A stretch of 64,000 nt of DNA from Bradyrhizobium betae (GTDB lineage Bacteria; Pseudomonadota; Alphaproteobacteria; Rhizobiales; Xanthobacteraceae). A program made the translations under genes and the position numbers. Location of the stretch: NCBI RefSeq assembly GCF_008932115.1, contig NZ_CP044543.1:3664501-3728500 (forward strand), written 5' to 3'. Below are positions 9,417 through 19,065 of this stretch, piece by piece. The notes beneath the pieces were generated by a model. The model searched no databases and was not told the origin of the DNA. It was given only the letters and a program-made list of their open reading frames with translations. The stretch's first letter is position 1; every line of letters starts with the position of its first letter.

Positions 9417-9437
9417 TTGTCCCTCCAAAAGAAAAAA

Positions 9438-12400
9438 TTATCGATCGATTTCTATCCAGCTCTCCTTGCCACGTTTTCCAACGCAGATACGTCCGGCAAT
9501 GCTCTTCGCGGAAACATCGTAGAGAGCGCCGACTTGAAACACGCGGAGACCCAGCATTGCTCGTGATTCAGAGGATGTCGCCAGGTGTCGATTGTCTGGT
9601 GATGCAATTGCAGCTTCGACCCGATACTTTCCGCCCTTTTTGGCTAACGCAAGTTGGGTAGCAACTTCTGGCCATTTCTCGATGCCATCCGAATTTCGAC
9701 GGACACCATTTAGCATCTCGATCAGAGGCAGAAGTCGGTAAGGCGCATTTGGCGTCATGAACTCAAGGTGGATCGAGAGGCCAGTCAGTTCGCACGTTCG
9801 AATGTCATCTGGGTGGGAAGCGCGGCCACTCCACGCGCATGTTCGCCGTTCGGCCGGTGTGCAGAACGTTCCGGTCGATGATCGATGAGCAACCTGCTCT
9901 AAGAGTCTGAGGCCAGACAGATTGCTGTTAACGAAGTAGCGCTTAAGTGCTCGTTTGCCAGTTAGTGCACATCTTTCGAGGCCAATCGGCAAAACCATCT
10001 TGTCTGTAATCTCGCATCTCTCGAGAACTCCGAGTTTCACAAAATGGCCGGTTATCTCGCATTTCTCTGCTTCGTCCATCGCTATGGGCAGGCGCGTCTC
10101 GTGGCACAGGGCAAATTCATGCTTGTGGCCTGTCCTTCCCGAGACTGACGACTTCATCGCTTCGTCGCGTCTATAGTTCCTTCCGGAAATTTCACTGACG
10201 GCCAATTCGTCGGCGAGGAAATCTGACTTCGTAAACGAACATACTCGAAAATGCTCTGCTTCGGCTTTTCTTCCGCTCATCGCTGACGTTTTGAGAAGGT
10301 CGGCCGAAACCAATTTTCCAGATACGGCAGATAATTCTGCCTCTTCACGAAGAATGCGCTTCCCGCTGTGCGCACAGAGAATCGTGAATTCTGGGAGAAC
10401 AAGCCGCCCGCTCGTCTCTGATTTTGTGAGGAGATGCTGGAGCACGTAGGCGCCGGTCACGTCACATCTGGCCAAGCAATGGCTAGGTACAGTCTTTCCG
10501 GACTTAGAGCATAAACTTAGTTCGGGGACTCGAACGAGTATTCCATCGTGGGGTCGAACTACGAGAAGGCTCTCGTATTCGTGCTCTGAGTCGATGGTGT
10601 ATCTTACCTTTACTCCGATTTCTCGATGGACTCTGCCGTCCAGTCCGACGAGGGTCATTTCAAGCCGAGGGGTGAACTCGTCTTCCAGTTTCTTGCGCTT
10701 GCGGGTATCGGATGTGCGTGCAGTCTCTTGTTCTCGACGTTCCAAGTAGAAGCGCGAGAATTCAGAAATGCCGTCATCCGACATCGCGGCTCTCTGAAGT
10801 CTGTCGATATCGATGCCAAGGGATTGAGGTTTGTCGAGAGCTTTAGGAATTGAATTGATGGCGGTCTTGCCGCGTTCGGTCCGGTGATCTTGATTCTTGC
10901 AATCTATGTCCACTAGCCGTTCGTAGCTGTCGTGGGCAACGGTAGCTCGAACTCGCAACAGAGCTGACCCATCGAACATTCGGACGGCATCGATCGGTTC
11001 TGAGGACGCGAGGTGTCCCCCGAATTGCGCAACCCAGGTCTGGGCGGCTTCTCGGGATGCTTGCGTCGGGTCCTGATCAAGGTCGTCTACTTTATGCAAG
11101 CCGCTCGCAACGACTCGGCTCACAAGGCGCTCGAAGGCTGGCGTCCCCGGTGCGTACAATGTGGTTCGTTTGGCTGGGTCGGTCGGGTCCGCGAATCTGA
11201 TGTATTCGCGTCCTCCATTCTCTTCAGCGCGAAGAAGTCCGTTGGGGTCCACAGTTAGCTGGACGCCGAGGAGTTTGAGCGCCGCCAATGAGAACTCGCG
11301 AGAACCGAGCGATCGTTCAGTTTCGGGAAGTCTCGGGGTGCGTGGACCTTCATACTCGGCTTCCTCCATACCCCCGAGCATGGAGTCAATGTTTGCCTCC
11401 TCGCGTTCGAGCTCTATCTTGGCATCCTCAATGCTCTTTTCGGCAAGCTTGGTTGCTCTTTCGACATCTTTTCCTGCTAACGCAGCCAGCACGAGATCCA
11501 AGATTCTGTTCTCAAAGCCTGATCCGCCATCTTCGTCTCCGTCGCCGACGTCCGCGCCTTGCAGAAGAGCCTCTACGTCTCCGACGGCGTGTGATGCCAT
11601 CTGAAGTTTTTCCATCAATCTACCAACGATGTAGTCTTCGAAAGTCCCTCTTAGAGTTACGTTGTAAATGCTCACAAATGCGTGCTCCGAAGCGAGGCGT
11701 TGCACGCGCCCGATTCGTTGTTCGACAATCATTGGATTCCAGGGCAGGTCGTAGTTGACGAGCACGTTTGCGATCTGGAGATTGACGCCTTCGGAGCCCG
11801 CTTCCGTTGAAACAATGACTCTATAGCGAGGGGGTGTTTCACGGAAGAGCCGGATAGTCGCCTGATTCCGCTCTCCCGAGTCACCATTGATTATGCCGAC
11901 CTTCAATCCGTGGCCTTCGAGGAAGTTTTGGATTGTAGTTTGTGTCTCTCGGCGGATCGTGAATACGACAAGTCTCCAACCGTCGGGATTTTCTTTTTTT
12001 AACTTTTCTATAAGCTTGTTGAGGCCGAGAAGTTTGGCTGTTAGCGGCATCTCCGTCACGATGCTTTTGACTGTTGCTGCTAGGTCGGCCGGAGCCGTCC
12101 CTTTCCGTGCCATGTTGTCCAACTGAGCTGAGAGCGCCTCAGGACTGCTCGTCAAGGCCTGCAGTATCGAGATCTGGGTAAGCCGATTGAGTTTTTGAAT
12201 CGGCTTGGCAATTGCTTTGATAAGCTGAAGCTCCGCGGTGGTGGGGTCTACTTCGTGTCGCAAAACTTTTCGTTCGGGGAAATAAAGGTTCGCATCTCCT
12301 CGACGGACGCGAGACATGTAGCCGTAGACGATTGATCGAAATTCGTCTCTCGCCTCTTCCTTTAGCTGGCGTGCCCCATCCCGAGGATCTGCAACAAATT

Positions 12401-13136
12401 TCCTGATGAACATACCTTCGCTGCCGAAGGGATTGTCATGTCCGCGCGCGACCGTTAGCAGATCGACTAAAGAATAGAGGTCCCACAACCGGTTTTGGAT
12501 GGGCGTGGCGGTCAGCATTAGCACGTAGGGAAATCGTCGTTCCTCCAACGCCTTGCGAAAACGTTGCGCGACCTGAGGGGTATTGGGGACGCCGTAAAGA
12601 TTTCTGAGCTTGTGAGCTTCGTCTAGGATAAGCATCTGGAAGCGATCTTCCGGAAGTCTTTCTAGATACAATCGAGCCGAGTTGTATGTTGTGATTACCG
12701 CGCCGACTTCGTCAGGCTCAGCGGCAAGTAGCTCTCTCCCGAATGCAACAATGCCTGGAATATTGAATTTTGCTTCCAGCTCTTCCTTCCATTGCTGGGC
12801 GAGAATTTTTGGGCAGACGATTAGAATTTTGGACAGCCGGGATCTGACGATAAGTTCGCTGACAATTAGACCAGCGCTGATCGTTTTTCCGAGACCGACA
12901 TCATCCGCGAGCAAAGTTACCGGAAGGCGACGACAGAAGGTGATGAGGTTGGTTACTTGGTGGTGGTAGGGAGTAAGACGATCGCTCCAACGTGGCGCTG
13001 ACTTAAAGTCTTCCGCGCGATCAATAACAATTGGATCGGTCAGATCCCACTCCAGACCTGCTCGGTAAATTCTGTAATCTTCGGACTGTTTGCTCCGGCT
13101 AAGAATCTTTGACTTAAATTCTGTGGCGACGTCCAT
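9438..13136 (-). CDS. SNF2/DEAH-type helicase with C-terminal 15-residue repeat array
   Basis: A 1232-residue protein. The helicase half has DDVGLGKT (Walker A, about residue 80), LDEAHK (about 172), LTATPIQNR (about 210) and QRIGRVQRL (about 475), the order of SNF2/RapA-like translocases. Residues about 876-1128 are about seventeen tandem units of 15 residues of the form [C/S]-x2-[S/T]-G-[K/R] followed by a less conserved nine, for example CEITGHFVKLGVLER. Ten units begin with cysteine, suggesting metal binding, which is inference. Two sampled 60-base lines are 47% G+C against over 60% outside. The start is ATG 13136 (GGAGG directly adjacent) or TTG 13148. A nucleic-acid remodelling role, perhaps in defence or repair with the RmuC partner, is plausible. 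Confidence 0.85.
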   Translation of the reverse strand: MDVATEFKSKILSRSKQSEDYRIYRAGLEWDLTDPIVIDRAEDFKSAPRWSDRLTPYHHQVTNLITFCRRLPVTLLADDVGLGKTISAGLIVSELIVRSRLSKILIVCPKILAQQWKEELEAKFNIPGIVAFGRELLAAEPDEVGAVITTYNSARLYLERLPEDRFQMLILDEAHKLRNLYGVPNTPQVAQRFRKALEERRFPYVLMLTATPIQNRLWDLYSLVDLLTVARGHDNPFGSEGMFIRKFVADPRDGARQLKEEARDEFRSIVYGYMSRVRRGDANLYFPERKVLRHEVDPTTAELQLIKAIAKPIQKLNRLTQISILQALTSSPEALSAQLDNMARKGTAPADLAATVKSIVTEMPLTAKLLGLNKLIEKLKKENPDGWRLVVFTIRRETQTTIQNFLEGHGLKVGIINGDSGERNQATIRLFRETPPRYRVIVSTEAGSEGVNLQIANVLVNYDLPWNPMIVEQRIGRVQRLASEHAFVSIYNVTLRGTFEDYIVGRLMEKLQMASHAVGDVEALLQGADVGDGDEDGGSGFENRILDLVLAALAGKDVERATKLAEKSIEDAKIELEREEANIDSMLGGMEEAEYEGPRTPRLPETERSLGSREFSLAALKLLGVQLTVDPNGLLRAEENGGREYIRFADPTDPAKRTTLYAPGTPAFERLVSRVVASGLHKVDDLDQDPTQASREAAQTWVAQFGGHLASSEPIDAVRMFDGSALLRVRATVAHDSYERLVDIDCKNQDHRTERGKTAINSIPKALDKPQSLGIDIDRLQRAAMSDDGISEFSRFYLERREQETARTSDTRKRKKLEDEFTPRLEMTLVGLDGRVHREIGVKVRYTIDSEHEYESLLVVRPHDGILVRVPELSLCSKSGKTVPSHCLARCDVTGAYVLQHLLTKSETSGRLVLPEFTILCAHSGKRILREEAELSAVSGKLVSADLLKTSAMSGRKAEAEHFRVCSFTKSDFLADELAVSEISGRNYRRDEAMKSSVSGRTGHKHEFALCHETRLPIAMDEAEKCEITGHFVKLGVLERCEITDKMVLPIGLERCALTGKRALKRYFVNSNLSGLRLLEQVAHRSSTGTFCTPAERRTCAWSGRASHPDDIRTCELTGLSIHLEFMTPNAPYRLLPLIEMLNGVRRNSDGIEKWPEVATQLALAKKGGKYRVEAAIASPDNRHLATSSESRAMLGLRVFQVGALYDVSAKSIAGRICVGKRGKESWIEIDR

Positions 13137-13225
13137 CCTCCGTCCCAATCTAAGACGTGCTCAACCCCAGGATGCTCGGTTCTACCCTTGCGGGCAAGTG
13201 CACTTTCGTCGGTGTGGTGTTTCGC

Positions 13226-13261
13226 ACAAACAAAAACGGCCGGATCTCCCGATCCGGCCGT
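13226..13261 (-). terminator. Rho-independent terminator of rpmB
   Basis: Read on the minus strand, ACGGCCGGATC, a four-base loop and GATCCGGCCGT form a perfect 11-bp stem followed by TTTTTGTTTGT. It lies 67 bp past the rpmB stop. Confidence 0.9.
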
Positions 13262-13327
13262 CACGTAAAACTCTTACTCGGCTAAGCCTACGCCTCGCGA
13301 CGCAAGTCCCCACCCAATTCTGAAATC

Positions 13328-13639
13328 CTAGCTCGCCTTCTTCTCCGGCGCGACCGACGGGCCGACCTTCTTCTGGATGGCGCGCTTCAGCTCGAGGGCG
13401 CGGGGCGACAGGGCGTCGGCGTTGGCCTTGAGCAGATAGGCGTCGAGGCCGCCATTGTGGTCGACGCTCTTCACCGCGTTGGTGGAGACGCGCAGGCGCA
13501 CGTTGCGCTCCAGGGCTTCGCTGATGAACGTCACGTTGACGAGGTTCGGCAGGAAGCGGCGCTTGGTCTTGATGTTGGAGTGGCTGACCTTGTTCCCGAC
13601 GAGGGGGCCCTTGGCCGTCAGTTCGCAGCGGCGAGACAT
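13328..13639 (-). CDS. rpmB: 50S ribosomal protein L28
   Basis: A 103-residue protein with the L28 signature [20 protein letters not shown] followed by [16 protein letters not shown] and [19 protein letters not shown]. Length and extended C-terminus are typical of alphaproteobacterial L28. It is a component of the large ribosomal subunit. It is monocistronic, with a good promoter about 100 bp upstream and a strong terminator downstream, so it escapes the AT-rich operon inserted just beyond its terminator. Confidence 0.97.
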   Translation of the reverse strand: MSRRCELTAKGPLVGNKVSHSNIKTKRRFLPNLVNVTFISEALERNVRLRVSTNAVKSVDHNGGLDAYLLKANADALSPRALELKRAIQKKVGPSVAPEKKAS

Positions 13640-13732
13640 GGCATAAATCCTTGAGTTCGATCCCCAACGAGTGCGGCCGCCATTCGGGGCGCCACGGGGG
13701 CTAATTCTTTCGTCCTTGCAGGGAGCGGCGGA

Positions 13733-13760
13733 CGTATAGGGGGAAGGGGCGGGTAGTCAA
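13733..13760 (-). promoter_or_regulatory. Sigma-70-type promoter of rpmB
   Basis: On the minus strand TTGACT (13760-13755) and TATACG (13738-13733) are separated by 16 bases, about 94 bp before the rpmB ATG. Confidence 0.65.
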
Positions 13761-13806
13761 GGATTTGGGCCGGGTTTTGGCTATCCGCTCCATGCCCCAC
13801 GATAGG

Positions 13807-13910
13807 TGTCATCGCCCAGCTTGACCGGGCGATCCAGTATTCCGGGACGGCGCGGCTGGAGTCGAGGGGCTGCGGCGTACTGGATGCCCCGCCTTCGCGG
13901 GGCATGACAG
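13807..13910. repeat. Dispersed hairpin repeat, family B (copy 1)
   Basis: It begins TGTCATCGCCCAGCTTGACC, has GGCGATCCAGTA and GCGGCGTACTGGATGCC as inner arms, and ends CGCGGGGCATGACA. A close relative lies at 15374-15478. The rest of the 13761-14100 gap shows nothing else recognisable. Confidence 0.8.
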
Positions 13911-14100
13911 CGGTGGGGGCGGGGCGAGGTGCGCGTCCCTGACGCCCCCCAATCACCAAAACGGTAGTGTTTGCCGCACTTTACCATCACATAAAGGGCG
14001 CATTCACCCCCGAGATAACAGGCGGAGTTCCGCGTCAGGCGCGTCCGGGCGCATTGTTTGCCGCGGCTTTTGACTTAAATAACCCCCGTCCGCACCCCGA

Positions 14101-14976
14101 TTGGATCATTTCGTGCTCGCATGCTCCCGACATCTGCCCCGGCTGGGTTTTGCCGGCCGGCTGGCTCTGGCGGCCCTTTGCGGGCTCGCTGTGGCGTGGG
14201 GGGCTGTGCCGGCGGCGGCGCAGGGCAAGCTCGAGGCGCAGTATGAGGCGACGCTGGCAGGCATTCCGGTCGGCAAGGGCGCCTGGACCATCGACATCGG
14301 CGACGATGTGTTTGCGGCCGCGGCCAGCGGCGGCACCTCGGGACTGCTGAAATCGATCGCCAACGGGTCCGGCTCAGGCGCCAGCCAGGGGCGGGTGGTC
14401 AACGGCGCGCTGGTCGCGACCGGCTACCAGGCCTCCACCACCACCTCGAAGAAGACCGAAAACATCCGCATCACGCTCGACAAGGGCAATGTGAAGGAGT
14501 TCGGCATCGTGCCGGAGCCGCCGGTCGACGCCGACCGCATCGTCGTGACCGACGCGCATCGCCGCGGCGTCTGGGACCCGATGACGGCTTCGCTGGTGCG
14601 CGTATCAGGCACTGGCGATGTGCTGTCGCCGGACGCCTGCCACGGCAGCGCCGCGGTGTTCGACGGCCGCATGCGCTACGAGCTCAAGCTCGATTTCAAG
14701 CGCATGGAGGCGGTAAAGGCCGAGAAGGGCTATCACGGCCCGGTCGTGGTCTGCTCGCTGTATTTCGTGCCCGTGGCCGGCTACATCCCCGATCGCCCCG
14801 TGATCAAATATCTCGCCGCCCAGCGCAACATCGAGGTCGCCTTCGCGCCGATCGCGGGCACCCGCATCCTGGTCCCGTTCTGGCTGAAAGTCCCGACGCC
14901 GCTGGGGCCTGCGATGCTGGAAGCGACCAGCTTCATCACGTCAGCCCAGCCGCCCAAGGTCGCCAAGACGCAGTGA
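14101..14976 (+). CDS. DUF3108 periplasmic protein
   Basis: About 291 residues with a hydrophobic signal segment (LALAALCGLAVAWGAVPAAA) ending near AAAQG. After it the sequence LEAQYEATLAGIPVGKGAW is characteristic of DUF3108 proteins, predicted beta-rich periplasmic or outer-membrane-associated proteins of unknown function. There is no good ATG: the frame could start at TTG 14101 or GTG 14113, both consistent with the signal peptide, and the longer form is given. A cysteine pair (DACHGS and VVCSLYF) could form a disulfide. It is followed by a hairpin. Confidence 0.75.
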   Translation: MDHFVLACSRHLPRLGFAGRLALAALCGLAVAWGAVPAAAQGKLEAQYEATLAGIPVGKGAWTIDIGDDVFAAAASGGTSGLLKSIANGSGSGASQGRVVNGALVATGYQASTTTSKKTENIRITLDKGNVKEFGIVPEPPVDADRIVVTDAHRRGVWDPMTASLVRVSGTGDVLSPDACHGSAAVFDGRMRYELKLDFKRMEAVKAEKGYHGPVVVCSLYFVPVAGYIPDRPVIKYLAAQRNIEVAFAPIAGTRILVPFWLKVPTPLGPAMLEATSFITSAQPPKVAKTQ

Positions 14977-14982
14977 TGTTGT

Positions 14983-15009
14983 TTACCCTCCCCTGGAGGG
15001 GGAGGGTAA
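14983..15009 (+). terminator. GC-rich hairpin after DUF3108 gene (possible terminator)
   Basis: TTACCCTCCC and GGGAGGGTAA form a perfect 10-bp stem with a seven-base loop, 7 bp after the stop. No T-run follows, so it may be a repeat remnant or an RNA-stabilising hairpin instead. Confidence 0.4.
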
Positions 15010-15373
15010 GAAAGCGACGCCTTTTCAACGCCTTCCTACTGTGCATGGGGTTGTTTTCGCGGAAGTGAGTTCGGAGGGTGCGATTCCGGGAATCCATTTG
15101 ACTCCTCCCCGATTCTGATTCGACTCCGCGCCGTCCCCAACTTAACGGTTTCCGTCATCAAATCGTCGCTTGTGCGACAGGCCGAAACTCCATCTAGTGC
15201 TCACCAAATAGAGTCCCGCGACATGTTGCGTGAACGGAACAGGACTCTCGGGGGAGTCAGCGATTCGGCCGCGATTCGTTCTGGAGTCGTTCCGAAGCTT
15301 AAGGCCAGCGGGAAAAGCGTCGCAAAGTGAGACAGTTGCGCGGGATTTGGGAAGGCCGCTCCCACAAACTCGG

Positions 15374-15478
15374 TGTCATCGCCCGGCTTGACCGGGCGAT
15401 CCAGTACGCCGAGGTGGTTGTGGTTGAGTGGATGGGCCGCGGCGTACTGGATGCCCCGGTCGAGCCGGGGCATGACAG
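15374..15478. repeat. Dispersed hairpin repeat, family B (copy 2)
   Basis: TGTCATCGCCCGGCTTGACC at one end pairs with the region ending GAGCCGGGGCATGACA; inner arms are CGATCCAGTACGCC and GGCGTACTGGATGCC. It closely resembles 13807-13910. The remainder of the 14977-15591 gap holds the hairpin above and otherwise nothing recognisable. Confidence 0.8.
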
Positions 15479-15591
15479 CGGAGAAAACAGGATCCGCCCC
15501 AGCGTTCGGAGACATGGCTGACAGAGCCCTTCGCGCCATCGCCCCTGACAGCACTGACATTCGCCCCATCAGCCACTACCTAATCAACCAG

Positions 15592-18500
15592 ATGCCCTTT
15601 TCCTCCTCCCCCTTCGCCTCCGAGCGCGCCCGTTCCGATCGCGTGCCCGGCGCCGGCGTCACCGCGGTGCTCGGGCCGACCAACACCGGCAAGACCCATC
15701 TGGCGATCGAACGGATGCTTGCGCATTCGTCCGGCCTGATCGGCCTGCCGCTGCGGCTGCTCGCGCGCGAGGTCTACAACAAGATCGTCGCGCGGGTCGG
15801 GCCCGAGGCCGTCGCGCTGGTGACCGGCGAGGAGAAGATCAAGCCGAAGAATCCGCGCTACTGGGTCTCGACCGTGGAGGCGATGCCGCGCGACCTCGAT
15901 GTCTCCTTCCTCGCCGTCGACGAGATCCAGATCGCATCTGACCTGGAACGCGGCCACGTCTTCACCGACCGCATCCTCAACCGCCGCGGCCGCGACGAGA
16001 CGCTGCTGCTGGGCGCCGCCACCATGCGCCCGATCATCGAGCGGCTGCTGCCGGGCGTGTCCATGATCACCCGTCCGAGGCTCTCGCAGCTGGAATTCGC
16101 CGGCGACCGCAAGATCACCCGCCAGCCGCGCCGCACCGCCATCGTCGCCTTCTCGGCCGACGAGGTCTACGCCATCGCCGAGCTGATCAAGCGCCAGCAT
16201 GGCGGCGCCGCCGTAGTGCTGGGCTCGCTGTCGCCGCGCACGCGCAATGCGCAGGTCGAGATGTTCCAGAACGGCGACGTCGACTATCTCGTCGCCACCG
16301 ACGCCGTCGGCATGGGCCTCAATCTCGACGTCGACCACGTCGCCTTCGCCTCCGACCGCAAATACGACGGCTACCAGTTCCGCCGGCTGACGCCGTCCGA
16401 ATTCGCGCAGATCGCCGGACGCGCCGGCCGTGCCACGCGCAACGGCACCTTCGGCACCACCGGTCGCTGCGGACCGTTCGAGCCCGAGCTCGTCAACGCG
16501 CTGCAGAACCACACCTTTGACAGCGTGAAGATGCTGCAATGGCGCAATTCGAAGCTGGATTTCTCCTCGCTCGGCGCGCTCCAGGTGTCGCTGAACCAGT
16601 CGCCCGGCCACGAGGCGCTGACGCGGGCTCCTATTGCGGAAGACATGCGCGTGCTCGACCACGCCGCCCGCGATGCCGATGTGCGCGATGCCGCACATGG
16701 CAAGGACGCCGTGGAACGGCTGTGGGAGGCCTGCCAGGTCCCGGATTACAGGAAACTGTCGCCCGCGGCCCATGCCGAGCTCGTTACCACGCTCTACGGC
16801 TTCCTGATGCAGAAGGGCTGCATCCCCGATTCCTGGTTCGCGGCCCAAATCGACCAGGCCGACCGCGTCGACGGCGACATCGACACGCTGTCGGCCCGGA
16901 TCGCGCAGATTCGCACCTGGACCTTCGTCGCCAACCGCCCGGACTGGCTGAAAGACCCCGAACGCTGGCAGGGAATCGCCCGCGAGGTCGAAAATAAATT
17001 ATCGGATGCGCTCCATGAACGCTTGACTGAGCGTTTCGTTGATCGCCGGACCAGTGTATTGATGCGCCGCCTGCGGGAGAACACGAGCTTGAATACGGAA
17101 ATCGGCAAGACCGGCGAAGTCATCGTCGAAGGCCATGTCATCGGCCGCCTCGATGGCTTCACTTTTGCACCGGATGCGGCGGAAGCCGGCTCCGATGCGA
17201 AAGCCTTGCAGGCTGCCGCGCAAGCGGTGCTCGCCGGCGAGATCAACGCGCGTGCCGAAAAACTGGGCGGCGCGCCCGACGAGCAGTTCGTGCTGACGTC
17301 GGAAGGCACCATCCGCTGGACCGGCGACGCCGTGGCGCGACTGTCTGCCGCAGAGGACGCGCTGCAGCCGCGCATCCGCATCATCTCCGACGAGCGTCTC
17401 ACCGGCCCGCCGCGCGAGAAGGTGCAGGCTCGGCTCGAGCTCTGGCTCAAGACCCACATCGAAAAACTGCTCGGGCCGATGTTCGAGCTGTCCAAGGCCG
17501 AGGACGTCACTGGCATTGCCCGCGGCATCGCCTATCAGCTGGTCGAGGCGCTCGGCGTGCTGGAACGGCCGAAGATCGCCAATGAGCTGAAGGATCTCGA
17601 CCAGCCTTCGCGCGCCGTCCTGCGCAAATACGGCGTCCGGTTCGGCGCCTATCACATCTATTTCCCCGGCCTCTTGAAGCCGGCCGCCCGCGCGCTCGCC
17701 GCGCTGCTGTGGGCGCTGAAGCAGGACAATGTCGATCTGTCCTCGCTGTCGGGCGCGCAGCATCTGGCCTCTTCCGGCCGCACCTCGTTCCCGGTCGACA
17801 AGCAGCTGCCGCGCGATGCCTATCGCGTGCTCGGCTACAAGCAGGCCGGCGAGCGCGCCGTGCGCGTCGACATCCTGGAGCGCCTGGCCGATTTGATCCG
17901 CCCGGCGTTGGCCTGGCGCGAGAATTCGCCCGGCGAAAAGCCCGCCGGCACGTTCGACGGCCGCAGCTTCATCGTGACGCAGGCGATGACCTCGCTCACC
18001 GGCTCGGCCGGCGAGGATTTCGCCTCGGTGCTGCGCGCGCTCGGCTATCGCATGGAGAAGCGTGCACCGTTGCCGAAGCCGGTCGCGGCTGCTGCGGAGG
18101 CGCCGGCTGCCGAGGCTGAATCCGCTGTGGCGGAAACGCCGGTCGAGGATGCCGCGGTACCCGCGGACACCGCGATCGAAGCTGCCGCCGAGCCTGTGAC
18201 CGTCGAAGACGCCCCCGGCATGGAGCAGCACGACGAGCCCGCTCCCGAAGAGCCGGCGCTCGAAGCCTCCCCCGAGGCACCCGTCACGCCCGAAGACGCC
18301 CCGGGCATCGCGCCGCCGGCGGAAGAAGCCGCCGAGGCTGCTCCGGCCGAGACTGCTCCGGCCGAGACTGCTCCAGTTGAGACGGCCGCGCCGGAAGTCG
18401 CCGCATCGGCCGACGCCGCCGCACCTGCGGAAGCCGCAGCCGCGCCCGCGGAACCTGAACTCATCGAGGTCTGGCGTCCGGCCGGCCGTCACGAGGATCG

Positions 18501-19005
18501 CAAGCCGCGCCACGAGCGCCATCGCCACCAGCGTCATCACAATCAGCGTCCGCAGGCGGGCGCCGAAGCAGGCGCCGCGCCCGCCGAGGCTGCGCCCGGC
18601 GAAGCTGCCGAAGGCGCCAGGCCGGGTGAGCGTCATCGTCATGGCGGCGGTCGCAGAGACGGCGGAAGGGATTTCCGCAAGCCGCGCGAAGGCGGTGCAG
18701 AAGGCGCGCCGCGTCCCGAGGGACGCGACGACAAGAACCGCCGCTTCGAAGGCAAGGATCGCGACAAGGATCGTGATCGCAACAAGGGCAAGTTCGGCGG
18801 CGACCGCAACAAGGGCAAGCCCGGTGGCGATCGCGACAACCGTGGCCGCGATCGCGACAAGGGCCGCGATCGCCAGGGTGGTCCCTCGCTGCGACCCTAC
18901 GCCTCGAGCGCGAATCCGCGCGAGCGCGATCGTCCGGTCGATCCGAACTCGCCCTTCGCAAAACTCGCTGCGCTGAAGGAGCAGCTGGCCGGTCGCAAGG
19001 AATAG
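15592..19005 (+). CDS. Suv3-like DExH RNA helicase with disordered C-terminal tail
   Basis: About 1137 residues. LGPTNTGKT (Walker A, residues 27-35), DEIQ (110-113, the DExH variant typical of Suv3) and a helicase C domain with FAQIAGRAGRATRNG place it in the Suv3/Ski2-like RNA helicases, which unwind RNA for degradation. Residues from about 830 on are Ala/Glu/Pro-rich, then strongly basic and Arg/Asp/Gly/Lys-rich (KDRDRNKGKFGGDRNKGK), a likely disordered RNA- or partner-binding tail. The start is uncertain: ATG 15592 fits the helicase domain closely but lacks a clear binding site; in-frame ATG 15514 has GGAG just upstream. Mitochondrial Suv3 is the known relative; the bacterial role is unproven. 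Confidence 0.88.
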   Translation: MPFSSSPFASERARSDRVPGAGVTAVLGPTNTGKTHLAIERMLAHSSGLIGLPLRLLAREVYNKIVARVGPEAVALVTGEEKIKPKNPRYWVSTVEAMPRDLDVSFLAVDEIQIASDLERGHVFTDRILNRRGRDETLLLGAATMRPIIERLLPGVSMITRPRLSQLEFAGDRKITRQPRRTAIVAFSADEVYAIAELIKRQHGGAAVVLGSLSPRTRNAQVEMFQNGDVDYLVATDAVGMGLNLDVDHVAFASDRKYDGYQFRRLTPSEFAQIAGRAGRATRNGTFGTTGRCGPFEPELVNALQNHTFDSVKMLQWRNSKLDFSSLGALQVSLNQSPGHEALTRAPIAEDMRVLDHAARDADVRDAAHGKDAVERLWEACQVPDYRKLSPAAHAELVTTLYGFLMQKGCIPDSWFAAQIDQADRVDGDIDTLSARIAQIRTWTFVANRPDWLKDPERWQGIAREVENKLSDALHERLTERFVDRRTSVLMRRLRENTSLNTEIGKTGEVIVEGHVIGRLDGFTFAPDAAEAGSDAKALQAAAQAVLAGEINARAEKLGGAPDEQFVLTSEGTIRWTGDAVARLSAAEDALQPRIRIISDERLTGPPREKVQARLELWLKTHIEKLLGPMFELSKAEDVTGIARGIAYQLVEALGVLERPKIANELKDLDQPSRAVLRKYGVRFGAYHIYFPGLLKPAARALAALLWALKQDNVDLSSLSGAQHLASSGRTSFPVDKQLPRDAYRVLGYKQAGERAVRVDILERLADLIRPALAWRENSPGEKPAGTFDGRSFIVTQAMTSLTGSAGEDFASVLRALGYRMEKRAPLPKPVAAAAEAPAAEAESAVAETPVEDAAVPADTAIEAAAEPVTVEDAPGMEQHDEPAPEEPALEASPEAPVTPEDAPGIAPPAEEAAEAAPAETAPAETAPVETAAPEVAASADAAAPAEAAAAPAEPELIEVWRPAGRHEDRKPRHERHRHQRHHNQRPQAGAEAGAAPAEAAPGEAAEGARPGERHRHGGGRRDGGRDFRKPREGGAEGAPRPEGRDDKNRRFEGKDRDKDRDRNKGKFGGDRNKGKPGGDRDNRGRDRDKGRDRQGGPSLRPYASSANPRERDRPVDPNSPFAKLAALKEQLAGRKE

Positions 19006-19065
19006 CGTTTTCAAACGAAGTGCGGAGCGGTTCGCGTGAAGACAACGCGTCAGATGGAGTGAGCC

